This document shows, in pieces, positions 12,303 to 24,315 of a stretch of 64,000 bases of DNA (its first letter is position 1; each line of letters opens with the position of its first letter). The position numbers and the translations under genes were made by a program. Under the pieces are notes generated by a model. The model was not told where the DNA came from. It searched no databases and saw nothing but the letters and a program-made list of their open reading frames with translations. The DNA is from Turritopsis dohrnii. Its lineage: Eukaryota; Cnidaria; Hydrozoa; Anthoathecata; Oceaniidae. Location: NCBI GenBank assembly GCA_027922465.2, contig BQMF02000017.1, positions 868,001 to 932,000 of the forward strand, given 5' to 3'.

Positions 12303-13550
12303 ACAGAATTGGCACTATCGTCACCTTAATTTTCAGGCGATATTTTCTTATCCCCCGATAAATTAATGAATCGCCTTGACAAAATATATCGCCAACCCGT
12401 TCTCACCAAAAATAGTTTTATCGTCAAATTAAAATTCACTCATATAAACAACAAACGATGCCATACGGACGTCTTGCTCCTCTTCTTGGATCTTTGGCAT
12501 TGGCTGTTCCGCCGTTGTTGTAGAAGGCGCCAACAAAATCAAAAACAAAAACCGAAATCACATTACCCGGCACGTCAACTTCTTTCAACCGACTGCGTCG
12601 TTTTGAAAGTACTTTAAATTATTCCATAGCTGCGCGGCTGTTTATCCATTTTCAGGTTATAATTATATTTTGATTTTATTGGTTTAATTGGTGTTATCGC
12701 CCGGTGAGAAACAAGCTTAAAAGTGGAGGAAAGTTTTTCATATGAATATCCCTTTACCCAGAAGTTGTCTACAATGAATAAATAAATTTATCATGCTACT
12801 CTCTACTGCTGAAATTTCCTTACATATCGTCGACGCTAAAACTAACATCCATTTCTGACTGGAATTATTTGGTCGATGAATTTATAAATTCATGCATAAA
12901 GTGACTGCAAAAAACATTTAAAATATCATTAGCACCCGTGGTCAGACCAACCTACTAACGCACTTAGCGCCTCCGTGAAGACTGGGTTTTAGAAAACATA
13001 ATAACAAACAGAAATTTCTATTAAATAATAATGTGACAACTCCTCCGGCGGGAAAGATTCAATAAAGAATCAACAGGTCTTACACGAACCAAAAGAGGAA
13101 GAAATAAACTGAAAGCAGACATTAAAGGTACTCGGGAAAAAAGACCACTGACGAAAACTAGCCGAAGAAAATCAATATCTGAACAAAACGACATTACACC
13201 CTGATAACCCTAGACTTCTTTTATTTCTATTCCCCAATTAATTAATTCCCCATTTTGGGGCTTAAATCCTTTAAATATAAGAACGTCGAACCCAATGAAA
13301 GTTTATTGGGTCTCAAAAATTGATTGTTACCTTACTAATCCAAATTTCGTCACTTTCCTCGGTCAGGTGCAAATATGGGGGATAGGATACTTGCTGAACA
13401 AGACCCTGAATATTTTTCATCATCCAATGATACATACAAGGTATGCAAGATTGCAAAATTTTCAAATTTTTCAAAACTTGATGCTTTCATAGACAAAGAA
13501 AGAATTGCCGCATGTGTAGCAATAATCTTCGCTAAAATTATCTACTGGTA
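12303..13550. other. Gap between MITEs
   Basis: No supported gene. Frames at 12366-12617 and 13295-13492 lack domains and splice context. Confidence 0.5.
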
Positions 13551-13553
13551 ATA

Positions 13554-14115
13554 CCTTATCGGCCCTTTTTACGCCGGCCCTAATTTAACGCCGGCCCTTT
13601 TTACGCCGGCCCTTATTCCGCCACCCCAAGATTTTGCCTTAACGCCACTTAGGGCCGTTATTTACGCCTCAAAAGTAAAAAATAATAAAAAAAAAACTTT
13701 TTAAGCACTATTTTTCACTTTTTCTGTTCAAATTTTAACTTATACTACAAATGTCTTCTAATGTATATCATCTAATACATCGTAAGACTTAATCTATTAC
13801 AGTTATTTCGTCCTCTTTTTCATTAATGCTTTCATTATTTCCTCTAATTCCCTCATCGTCATCTGATTCTATCTCTATTTCTGCTTCAACTTCCCCTTCA
13901 TCTGACTCTTCATTGTCTCCAAAGAGTTCTTTCACATCTAAAGTTTGTTTCATTTTTTCAAATCTAAATTTCAACTTTAAAAAATAACGCCGATTTTTTG
14001 AAAAATTTCCATTTTTTTGGCCCTTTTTACGCCGGCCCTTTTTACGCCGGCCTTTTTAACGCCGCGCACCAAAATTAACGCCACATTAGGGCCGGCGTAA
14101 AAAGGGCCGATAAGG
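13554..14115. mobile_element. MITE with CCTTATCGGCCC ends
   Basis: TA duplication (13552-13553 and 14116-14117). Perfect inverted ends CCTTATCGGCCCTTTTTACG; several copies of TTTACGCCGGCCC lie inside each arm. A 61-codon acidic frame on the minus strand (13974-13789) is the only open segment and has no known domain. Confidence 0.85.
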
Positions 14116-14141
14116 TACCTAAATTTCTTGCCTCTAACTAA

Positions 14142-17100
14142 AGGGAAATTAAGCCTTTATCAAAAACTTTTTATATTAGCTGCAGAAAGGTCTCATTAAT
14201 GTTCTGTGATCATTAAAAATTATCTTAAATGATAATTATACTCAGTTTTTCGTTATTTAGAATCTAACAACGGACGCCATTGCAGTGCTCTGCGATGGAA
14301 ATTTTGACGTCACAGCGCGATCGCTGTTTTTGTATGTAAGGATTACATAAACTACAATATTTCAGGGGCGGACGCAGGGTACAGCTCATACAGCTCAAGC
14401 TGTAGTAAAATTTCGTCAAGAGAATGGTTACTAAATGAGTTACGGCCGTCCTCCTATTCTTTTCGTCGATTTTTTACGTCGTCATTTATCACACGCGACG
14501 CGACGCCGTCACTCAAAAATCTGTGTAATACATTTATTTATGGATTAGCGCATTATTTGTTGGCGCCCCATTTGACTCGCAAATTTTAGGTAAGCTATAA
14601 CTGCAAACCCCACCTCCTGATTGTTCTTCTTTACAGCTCAAAAAACGGCCCCTTCTGATCTATGATGATACGAATTATAACTAACAGTTTTGAGCTGTAT
14701 CGATACAGCTCAAAGATACAGCTCAAGTCCCGATTCTACGGTAGTTCGACACCCATAGCCCTAATCGTAGCTTAGCAGTAATTCTTTCGTTCTTCCGTCT
14801 GTTTGAACAGTACAGCTCTCGTGCCTAAAGTACGTAGAACGATAATAGGTTTTAGCCCAAAGTGTAAGCCTTTAGGTCTTTCGGTCGTCGGTAGAGTGGT
14901 CAAATACAGCTCAAATACAGCTCAAAGCCCATACCATGCATGTGCGTGGAACCTCTTTCTTGATTTTACCACGACAGAGAATCATTGTTCTCCAAGACTT
15001 TTTTATTTCTCCAAACGAGAAGGGACTTTAGAGCTGAGAAATACCTTGCAGAAGATGAAAGAAAACATCGTGATGGATGCAAAGTAAGTTTATGTTTTCT
15101 CTTTTATTAAAACTTTGTATTTTTTAAATCTTCACCGTTTTGTTTGTTTTGTTTTAATTATTAATTTGTTTAATTTAAATGCAGAACAAATAAACAAAGA
15201 TGAATGTGAGTTTAGATTCAATATAATTTGTTCACACATATCTCTACTCTTGATATATTTGTAAATTTGTGGAAAAAGAACATAGTTTCATGATTTTTTA
15301 TTATCTTTTGCCTTGCTAAACTCTGAACTTTGGAATTTTACTCCGAGTTGTTGATGTTGTCTTGATTACTTTAAAAACTTGTTATGTAGTTTGAACATGG
15401 TACACTAGTCGTGATAAAAAAAATACAGAGTTTGCTACTTACATTACGTTAACTTTGATTTTTAAAAATTATTACATTATCTTGAGATATTTTGGTGTGA
15501 TAACTGTTTGTATAGCTATATGTTTTGCTAGCTTTATTTGGAAATAATTCGTCAGTGAGTTTGTTAGGGGCTCTTACATGATTAATACTTCACAGCCCAA
15601 CTCTGCATTTTACAGTGATCACCATTTGTTGTTTATATGTTTGCCATTAACAACCATTTGTTATTAAAAACATTTGCTAAAGATCAAGGATAAATATTTA
15701 AAGGAAACATTTCCTTGTTGTGTTTTGTTGAAGTATGCAGCCATGAGATTAATATATTTTTTCAGAAACGAAAGTTAAATATATTTCAAAAATTATACGA
15801 AGCTTTCTCTCGTGTTCTCTCGAACATCTTCGGGTATATGTTACAATAAAATTAAAACCATACCTACAAGTATAAAATTGTCTAATAAAATTGTCTTGGG
15901 GATTCTTAAGTAATACCGTTTCTAAAAAGTCGTAAAAATTTTATTTCCTTGTTGCATTTCTGTGTATCCTCTGATGTTTCAGATGTAACTGATAGGTTTA
16001 TTTTAGTTAAACTGAAATTCAATCACAACATTCATCATTTAAATCAGTGCAAAATTAAATCAACGCTTGATCAGTTAATGTAGCCTTGTAACCTGAAGGA
16101 ATTACCCTTCAATCTCACAATCCATGTTATGTTTTGAGGAGACCTCAAGCATTTTCCCCATAATCGCTATGTTCCATTGGTTCTTGGTTTTCTTTGTAAA
16201 AGTCTGGTTCTTTATAGAAATCCTGTGTTTTTCCTAAAAAAACATATGGACAGTCATTTCTGTTGAGAAGGCTTAATGCTTATTCTTTGTGGTGTTATTC
16301 CCCAAGTACAAGCTTATGTGGCATCTTCAGGTTAAAAAATATTCAGATTGATATCTTACTTATACACAGCTCAATAATTGCTTGTATTTACAATAAAAAG
16401 ACATAAAACAGTTAAGATAAAAAGAAATGAAAATTGGCAACAAATACCCAGAAGATCAAGTGATAAGAAAAAAGAGAAACTGCATGAATGTTATAAACTG
16501 TTTGTATTGTGTGCTTTTTGGTAGGAAAGTTAATAAGTTTTGATAAGCGTCATGAGAAATGTACAACATGTTGCCTGGCTTCAGCTGTCCTGTTTATAGT
16601 CATCTCCATTATAGCTTGAAATAGGAAGTATTTTGTTGTGTTTACAGTTTTGCTTTAGTATGTATGGACTGTACAATGTACAACAATAGATAGAAATACT
16701 TCTGATTGCTAGTTTGAATATTGACTAGACTTTGACTAGATTTTGTTTTATATCCAAAAATGATATGATTGATTTGCATTTACTTGCATTTGCATTTCTC
16801 CTTTTGGGATTCCAAATCCAATATCTTACCTTCACATGGTGTACCCTGTTAATTTAACCATGGAATTTAAGTAAGATTTCATGATCTGTATTTTATTTTG
16901 AGATTGAAAAATCAGTTAATGGAATGGTTAATGGTTACTATATATCATACTAATTTACTATAATGTAACATATCTAATTGTTCATTGTCTGTCTTTTTAG
17001 AAACATTAACAGTATCAGCACCTACTGCTGCAGCAACAAACAGCAAATTAATTTAATCAAGTCTGGAACTGGAACTTTCTTGAAAGTGAGCATGCTAGGA

Positions 17101-17998
17101 GGTTTTTCGTACAACAGAAGGAACATGTTTTATTGGATATAGAATACTAGTTTTATGACTTTGTACATAAAAGACGTTGACATTTTATATTATGTTGTAT
17201 TTACTTTTGTTGTGCTAATATCGAATAAACTTTTAAATTTTGGCTTCTATCTTTATGGCTCTGTGGTTGCAATGCTTAGTGAAAGGTAATTTTGGTGTCT
17301 GGGGTGTTCACCGTGAGTAACTGCGACAGAACTCCTCTGTTAAAATGATCGCACATTTTCGGACGGCATTTTCCGGAAATCGGGTTGTCCCGAATAAAAA
17401 TCGGGAATCGGAATACTTATTGGAATCCGAAAAGTTGAGCTGTACCTACAAAATATTTCTGCGTCCGCCCCTGTATTTTGTTTGTGTTGATGAAAGTTCT
17501 TGTGTTCTTTCTGATATAAAACCTTTATTAAAAAGTATTTTGTTTTAGATTTATAGCAGGTATACGTGCGTAAGTGAGTTTTTGAACAAATGTGTATATT
17601 TTAGATGTATAAAAAATGAAATCTTCAGTATGACTGTTTTTGTTTTTCTTGAATCGCTATTGATAAACTTATTTTACATTTTGCTGTTTCTTGATGTTTA
17701 AGATTGTTATGTTGATGAATGATAAATATCTTTGTGAAGTCATTTCTCGTATCTTTAGAATGTAGGCGTAAAAAACATGTCATCATGTGCTGTCTACGTC
17801 TGATGTTTCTGCAAATGAAATTCGCTCTGTGACGTCATGATATTTATAACGGAAGCTGTAATGGCGATTTAACTAAGTTGTTTTTTAGCAGTTTTTTTCA
17901 TTTGGAATACCTTTTATACATAAAAAGATGTTCCTCTAGGATGAATGAAGTATTTCATGCTCAAAATCAGAAAAGAAATTTTAAGGCTTAATTTCCCT
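14142..17998. mobile_element. TTAA-type (Kolobok/piggyBac-like) non-autonomous element
   Basis: Inverted ends AGGGAAATTAAGCCTT at 14142 and 17983-17998, with TTAA on the right (17999-18002) and CTAA, a one-base variant, on the left. Interior sequence is non-coding and contains GACGTCA near both ends (14309, 17831). A second element (14363-17473) occupies most of the middle. Confidence 0.6.
14363..17473. mobile_element. hAT-like element with CAGGGGCGGACGCAG ends, no transposase
   Basis: Perfect 15-bp ends CAGGGGCGGACGCAG / complement, flanked by TATTT on each side (5 bp). The first 600 bases hold many TACAGCTCA repeats. I find no hAT transposase. One 94-codon frame (14803-15087) ends at an AAA|GTAAGT donor-like site; an acceptor-like gtctttttag at 16991-17000 and AATAAA near 17222 suggest a captured or transcribed segment, but no protein is recognisable. 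Confidence 0.65.
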
Positions 17999-18003
17999 TT
18001 AAG

Positions 18004-18641
18004 TGTAACAAGAGCCAGATGGCGCAAAACGGTAGCAGCAAGCAGCATACTTTCGAAAGCACGACCAAAAATTGCCATAAAAAAATAGTTAGTGTAAAGA
18101 GGTCTTATCGAATGTAAATGGGGTCTTATTAAGAAACGCCACCAGCAAATAATTTTCAAGACAAAGAAATGTACATACACGAGTCGAATTTTTTCAAGAA
18201 AAAAATTATAAGAACAATTAAAAAAACGCGTCTGCTTCGAAAACAATAACAAAAATTCCATGGACTCAAGAAACCTTCCCAAAAACTGTGATCTTTGGAA
18301 TATTTAATGCAAAATGACGGTTTAGATAGCTGACAAACTTTAGATGTAATTAAAAAGTTCGTTAAGGTTGAACTACCGACGATAAAATCGTACCTTACAT
18401 CCAAATGTTCAGCATTTTTAGTAAAAGTAACTACTTACTACTTTTAACTTAAAGCCTTACTACCAAAATATCTCTTTCTTCATAAGCGATGAAATATTAG
18501 AAAAATTTATTTTAGAATGTTTGCTGGATATAACCTTCGAATATTTTTAGACTGCATTCCTTTGTGAGATTTCATATGATTTTCTGAACGAAATCTGATC
18601 GACTGTTAAGCGTAGGCTAAAAACTGCCGTTTCGGCCGTAG

Positions 18642-18689
<48 letters not shown>

Positions 18690-18735
18690 GAGTCCAAGGG
18701 TGTTTTAATACGGTATTCGCTTACGCTGCTACCGT
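18004..18735. repeat. Dispersed repeat with GGTAGCAGC ends and (AGT)n, copy 1
   Basis: Begins CAAGAGCCAGATGGCGCAAA ACGGTAGCAGC and ends GCTGCTACCGTAAAAA after an AGT microsatellite (18649-18688). CGGTAGCAGC is inverted at the two ends. Copy 2 lies inverted at 60284-61124. Confidence 0.75.
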
Positions 18736-18836
18736 AAAAATCAAAATGTGCACCATACATACATGTTTTACCAATAGCTTCCTATATTTCTCCAGTAGAT
18801 ACAAAAGGTGAGATAAGTCAGTTGTTTAGGTTTTGA

Positions 18837-18896
18837 ATGCTTTTCGTCATCAGGTAAATAGTGTGTTCTCTCTATTTACCTGATGACGAAAAGCAT
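18837..18896. repeat. Perfect hairpin, 25-bp arms
   Basis: ATGCTTTTCGTCATCAGG... (18837-18861) pairs exactly with 18872-18896 across a 10-base loop. The right arm contains CTGATGACGAAAAGCATGAAA-type sequence near its end. Confidence 0.9.
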
Positions 18897-20528
18897 GAAA
18901 TTTCGAATACAGTAATGATTATTATTATTTCAGGGTGAAATTTGATGTAAACCATTTGCTCAACAAAACTATGAATGCATGAATGTATGTATGTATGTAT
19001 GTATGAATAATGCAATTTCATGACTGCAGATGGAATGAGGATGACATGAATATTAAGGCTGCCAGATTGAACTTATGTACAGGAATGTACAGGAATTTGA
19101 ATCAATAATTTTTGCCGACTGTTTTTGGTAAAATATTGTGTACTGAAGACTTTTCAGGTGCGCACTTGAACTTTAGCTCGAACAGTGTTGAAGTGCCATA
19201 TACTTGGTTCATTACTGATGGATCATCAAAACCTTCCAAAATTTTTCAACTTTAAAGTCTAAAAGCAATTACCCGGTCGTTCTCTGGTAGACGCCATACC
19301 GCTTTTTCCCGTTCTTGAGTTATAATGTAGTAGTGCTGGATCATTTGGTTTGATTATTTTGACAAAAAACACATCAGAGTATTCTTACACTGAAAGATAG
19401 TGGTATAATTAGAAATGTTTGCAAAACATTAGATGTAACTAAATCAACATTGAATCATCGCGTTGACCAAACAATGTGGTCAAGGTTTACATTAGAAAGT
19501 TATCAACATATTGATCTTTTGAATTTCATATTCTAACAAGCCATGTTTAAAATAACAGAAAAATGTGAAGTGACTGTAGTTTTGTTTTGAGCTGTTATTC
19601 TATAATTTATGTGTTAATAGTTTCCTGTCCAAATTATTGTCGCGACTTTTTATAATCTGTGAAAGTCTAAAATCCCACTTTTTATGGTATTTGAAACGTA
19701 AAGTAAAATATCTAAGAATACTTGTTGACTAATTTAAGGTGCCTGGAATGTCGTTCTGAGCATGTGCATTGCGCCCAACGCGGGATTGTTTAGATGTTTG
19801 AGTAAAAAGATGATATAATTTTCAATTTCTATTTTCAGTTGAAAACATTACCAATTACCTGTTAAAAAGACACCTGTTCTTACCAAGGTATGTTGATATT
19901 TTATATAACATTTTTTACCATCTTCTATGATGTTCGACTTTCAAGAGACAGGAAACGCGATCACTACCATTTTTTTAAAGTACTTTACTTCAATTGATTG
20001 ATTTGTGACCACGTTAACGGTCACGTGACGGTCAGGTCAGGGTCTGCCTGTTTCATATATTGTGGAACTTTAAAATATTAGAGTAGAACAAATGCCAATA
20101 TTGTGAGTAGAACTTACACCTTCTTTAATGACCAAATTATGATGAAACAAAGGCATTTAATCCATTTAAAATTTAAAAGGATAGTAAATGTGCACAGTAG
20201 ATTCAACAGGTACAAACGATTTCTATATTGGAAATGAATGGTACAAAATTACAAAGCAAAAACGTTTTATCAAGTCTTTATTTTGTAGAAGTTGTTGGAC
20301 CTGTATTTTTTTATTAAATATAAAACGTCGTTCTCCATACTTGACGTTCACTAAAAAAGTTGATGATTAAGTAAAAAACCCTATGAATAACATAATTCTT
20401 GTCTTTCGTCGTTTTGTCAGAAAGTTACACTGTGAAGAGTTTTTCCACATGGACTACTTAAACACTCTTGGGTTGTTTAGACTTATTGACACGAGAAAAT
20501 TCGGAAATTTGTTAGATTTGTTTTAGAG
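18897..20528. other. Gap upstream of the activin-receptor-like gene
   Basis: Contains a GTAT microsatellite near 18985. Around 19390-19520 a segment reads like a worn helix-turn-helix (LTLKDSGIIRNVCKTLDVTK), possibly from a pogo-type transposase. The promoter of the 20529 gene is expected at the right end; CACGTGACGG at 20021 is the only conspicuous motif. Confidence 0.35.
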
Positions 20529-21024
20529 ATGGGAGGAATCAATTTGCTGGGGACTTTAATCACATTCATATTCCTTGAAAAAACGCAAGGTAACAGCTAC
20601 TCTACTTCCTACTTCTGCAGACTAAAATTTTGAAAAGCGTAAATTTTGAAAACGCAAATGTTGGGAATAATTATTAATAGAGGTGGACTAGTCTGCCAGA
20701 AAGCTTGTAAACCGTTATTTTGTAATAGGCATGTACCTATCGTCCAACGAAAACAGTCAATGCCTTTACACAACACAAGGTGGTGAACTAGTTCCTGTGG
20801 AATGCAATCAAGGACAATCTTGTTACGCGATCGTGTCATTGGCTCATGTCAACAATACATGGATTACCCATCAGTATTCGCTTGGATGTTGGGAAACCTT
20901 ATCTTATTGTAAAGAAAGCGTTTGTAATGTCAATATACCAGACTACATTTGGGTTGAGCATCGTTTTCCCCGGTTTTGTTGTTGTAAGGGCGACTTTTGT
21001 AACAAAAATATAAAACTGATTTGA
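20529..21024 (+). CDS. Secreted activin-receptor-II-like ectodomain protein, two exons, no kinase
   Basis: Exon 1 (20529-20589) encodes a signal peptide, MGGINLLGTLITFIFLEKTQ, ending at a CAAG|GTAACA donor. Exon 2 starts at 20729 after a TAATAG acceptor; the phase-1 join gives Gly-Met-Tyr and runs to a stop at 21022-21024, for 118 aa. Exon 2 has the three-finger pattern of TGF-beta receptor ectodomains: ten cysteines including CLYTT, SCYAIV, LGCWETLSYC, then the closing FCCCKGDFCNKN that is typical of activin type II receptors. The frame stops directly after that motif, with no transmembrane segment or kinase. It may be a soluble ligand-binding or decoy protein, a receptor truncated in the genome, or one exon set of a larger gene spliced before the stop. 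A Ly6-type protein is the alternative, but the spacing fits ActRII better. Confidence 0.72.
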
Positions 21025-21451
21025 TAATAAGGTTGTATGCTCTACGATTCAATTATTATTATTTTGTTAAACATTTAATTATACCTAATACTTTTTGTAT
21101 TCGAGAAAAACGATGATGACATATTAAATTGTATGTAGTTGGTACTAATGAAAATTTCTTCATGTGTTTCCTGTAAATTCGCCAAAATAAGACTTTTTAA
21201 AATCCTCACTTGTAAATAATGTGCATTTTTGCGCATAGCGGTATAAGAAGAATGATTTTAAAGCCGTTTGTGGTTGTCGCATGGTTCATCTTGCCAAAAT
21301 GTTAAAGCTCTAGCTTTTTAATGTGTCCAAGCCTAACGTGATTGCACGGTCCGGGGCACTAATCTACAACCTGATATTTCATGAAAAAGTTGTAACGAAT
21401 AAAAATGAATTATTTCCACGAGGCGAGTAGAAACCAAATTAGCATTCATAA

Positions 21452-21776
21452 TGACCGACCTCTACTTGCGATTTTGCCCGTATGTTCGTACGTGGCCAGT
21501 TTTGCGCATGCTCAGTGACAACTATTGCTCGACTTTGTTGGCCATCGACGTCCATATTTTGTGCGCTTGGAAGTAGGATTCGATTCTACTTTTTCAGGCG
21601 GCCGCGCGGCCATCTAGCATGTGATCCAATTACATGTCAAGAAAATTGTAAACATTGAGAATAAAGGAAATGCTTAACATCACGAGTTTCTTTATTAACT
21701 GGAGATTCAAATTAATTGGCAGCGCGGCACCGAGCGGACGTTCGTACTTACGTACGCACAAGTGGAGGTCGGCCTT
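21452..21776. mobile_element. Small MITE with GCCGACCTC ends
   Basis: GACCGACCTCTACTTG near 21453 is inverted as CAAGTGGAGGTCGGCC near 21762-21776; CGTACGTA-type steps repeat just inside each end. It sits about 90 bases left of the GACGTC element. Confidence 0.6.
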
Positions 21777-23184
21777 TAGGTACAGATACTTTTAACTTAT
21801 ACACGATAGAAATTAAACAGTAAACCATTGAAGCTGTGATTTCAATGAAAAGGCGAAAATTCATTACCCAGCGGGCACAAGACGTCTTTGAGACGTCTCA
21901 ATTTAATCGTAAAATGGTCGTTTGGTTTTGAGATGATTTTGCGACGTCATAGGGAAAATGGGACGTCGCAATTGGGATTCTTTTACGATCAATTTGGGAC
22001 CTGATAAAAATTTTCAAATTTCATTCTGCAGTCAAACAGTATAAATCGAGTAATACTAACATGCTTATATAGAATTTACAATCGTATCGAATTCTTTTTC
22101 TTGGTCGTGTGAGGGATGTTTTCACGACGTTTTTGGGACGTCTTTATACAAATTAAATAACGACCTTCGAAAAAATTATTAATTTAGGATCATTTTGCGA
22201 CGTCGTAGAGACGTCTGAAAATGGGACGTCGCAATTGGGATCCTTTTACGATCAATTTGGGACCTGATAAAATTTTTCAAATTTCATTCTGCAGTCAAAC
22301 AGTATAAATCGAGTAATACTAACATGCTTATATAGAATTTACATTCGTATCGAATTCTTTTTCTTGGTCGTGTGAGGGATGCTTTCACGACGTTTTTGGG
22401 ATGTCTTTATCACAGATTAAATTACGACCTTCGAAAGAATTATAAATTTTCAAAAGCGATTAGTCAACAAAGATTCCTCGAATATCTTTTACTACAGTTG
22501 CATTTAAAGTTGATTTAAAGAATTTAAAATAGACCAATCACAAATACGTAAGACAAAGAGAAATTCCCGGGTTATAAAACTCACATGTGATATACAGTAT
22601 GTCCTAAAATAAGAGGGCCTCGGACTTCAAGTGGCTGTAGTCTTTGACCTAGTCAATGAATATGAAAAATTTTTAGGTCAATATGAAGCTTAGGATATTC
22701 TCTTTCCAATGGATAAAAAATTTTTTATCAAATTTTAATACAACAGAAAATATTAGAGATTTTACCATGACACCATCGACTTTTGAGCTTAATCATCAAT
22801 TAAACTGTTTTACAAAAGAAGCGTGCATAAATAATTGCAGTAAAAAATAATTGTCAAACCAGTTTATTCTTTAAAGCTCTGTTTACATTTTAGTGGAAGC
22901 TAGTTTTTATTAGAAAGAGAAAGAGAAGAATGTCAGAGATTCTTTTTAAGAAATGAACATTTTTGAAAGCTCTTCCACGCAAAAATGAAAATGTCATGGT
23001 AAAAAGTTAATGTAAAACACAATAAAAATGAGTTTCAACGAGGAATGTTAAAATATTAAAATGATCAAACGCTACAAAGCCAAGGATAAAAATATCTTTG
23101 TTTCAACCAAAAGATATACATAATAACCCAACATTTATTCAATTCAACTTTCGTCCTTCAATTTTGTTTTAATCTTAAAAATAT

Positions 23185-24301
23185 TCAACATTCAATGTGG
23201 GATCCACCTCTTTCAATACACAAATCAACCTTTTCCTGCATAGCTCGAAAGACACTCCTAATTTCAGCAGGTTTCTGACGAAGCAAATTGAATTCATCCA
23301 CAATTCTGCGCCTCAAATCAACAAGATCTCGTGGAGGTGTCCAATAAACCTTTTACTTTAGACATCCCCAAAGATAAAAATCACAGGGTGTTAAATCAGG
23401 TTATCGGGGTGGCTATTCGGTGGCGGTACCAAGAGCAACAATGCGATTTTGAAATTTCTGTTGCAATAGATTCTTTGTGGCATTTGCCCTATGGGCGGCT
23501 GCACCATCTTGAAACCACCACAAACCATCAAAGACCGGACCATATTTTTGGTAGTTATGAGCACAACCAGGGAAAGCAAACCTTTGCAGCATATCCCTGT
23601 ACGTAGCCACCATTTACACGACGATTGAAAAAGTATGGACCGATGATGGTGCCATTTCCACATAAGGCTGCCCATACATGAAGGCTCTCACGACTATCAC
23701 TCCTTTCGTAAGTGAAATCGTCAGGGCGTTGACCTTTGGGGGCGTAGCAGCGAACCCAGTGATTTGACACTTGACCACTCATGTGAAAGATCGCCTCATC
23801 TCCAATGACAACGTTTGATAAAAAACGTATATTTCTAGACCTTGGTGAGAACCACCGGCAAAATCTTAATCGTCTGGCGCGATCCCCGTTTTTCAACTTC
23901 TGAACCATGGCTATTTTGTATGGATGCCATCTCAAATCTTTTCTTGTAATGTTGTTAAATGCCGTTTTCGTAATACGAAGAGGGTTTCTTCTGCAGGATA
24001 CACCTGGTTTCTGATTTTGCATTAGTTGACTTACAGCATTTATATTTGCAGGAGTTCGAGCTGTTCTTCGTCTTCCACTGTTGCCCTTATTACGGTTATG
24101 ACTGGTACCAAAATTCTTATATTTAAAAACATTTCTTTGGATCGTTGATTTCGACGGTGGTTGTCTGTTTGGGAAAGCCACTGCAAATGCATTCCTCACA
24201 TTGACGTAACTTTTGGTTTCATACCACTTTTTAACCAAGAACACTCGTTGGTCATTTGTTAACTGAAAAAAATATTGCAGTGACAAGTATGGACTTGTCA
24301 C
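23185..24301 (-). pseudogene. Mariner-family transposase, frameshifted with stops
   Basis: Reads LTNDQRVFLVKKWYETKSY (HTH), GRRRTARTPANINAV, RWHPYKIAMVQKL, then NVVIGDEAIFHMSGQVSNHW with the first catalytic Asp. A frameshift near 23600 leads to WWFQDGAAAHRAN (second Asp); three in-frame stops follow around 23330-23410 before LTPCDFYLWGCLK (third Asp) and RGGSHIEC at the end. The first residues (24301 to about 24263) derive from a hairpin and end at a TTTTTTTCAG acceptor-like site, so the true coding start probably lies in another exon or just downstream. Confidence 0.88.
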
Positions 24302-24315
24302 TGCAATATTTTTTT
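24266..24315. repeat. Perfect hairpin, 22-bp arms, at the 5' end of the mariner transposase
   Basis: The arms (24266-24287 and 24294-24315) contain TATTGCAGTGACAAG and its complement, with a 6-base loop TATGGA. The arm includes the TTTTTTTCAG acceptor-like sequence preceding the transposase. Confidence 0.9.

Noticed and set aside
14803..15087. 94-codon frame ending at a GTAAGT donor-like site
   Set aside because: Considered as a gene exon, but no family match and it lies in a hAT-like element with repeated TACAGCTCA; kept only as a note within the element.
18840..18900. Hammerhead ribozyme as a firm call
   Set aside because: CTGATGA and GAAA are present, but spacing and stem II do not fit on inspection; reported only as a hairpin worth testing.
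23413..23675. Several overlapping frames on both strands around 23.4-23.7 kb
   Set aside because: They are alternative phases of the frameshifted mariner transposase, not separate genes.
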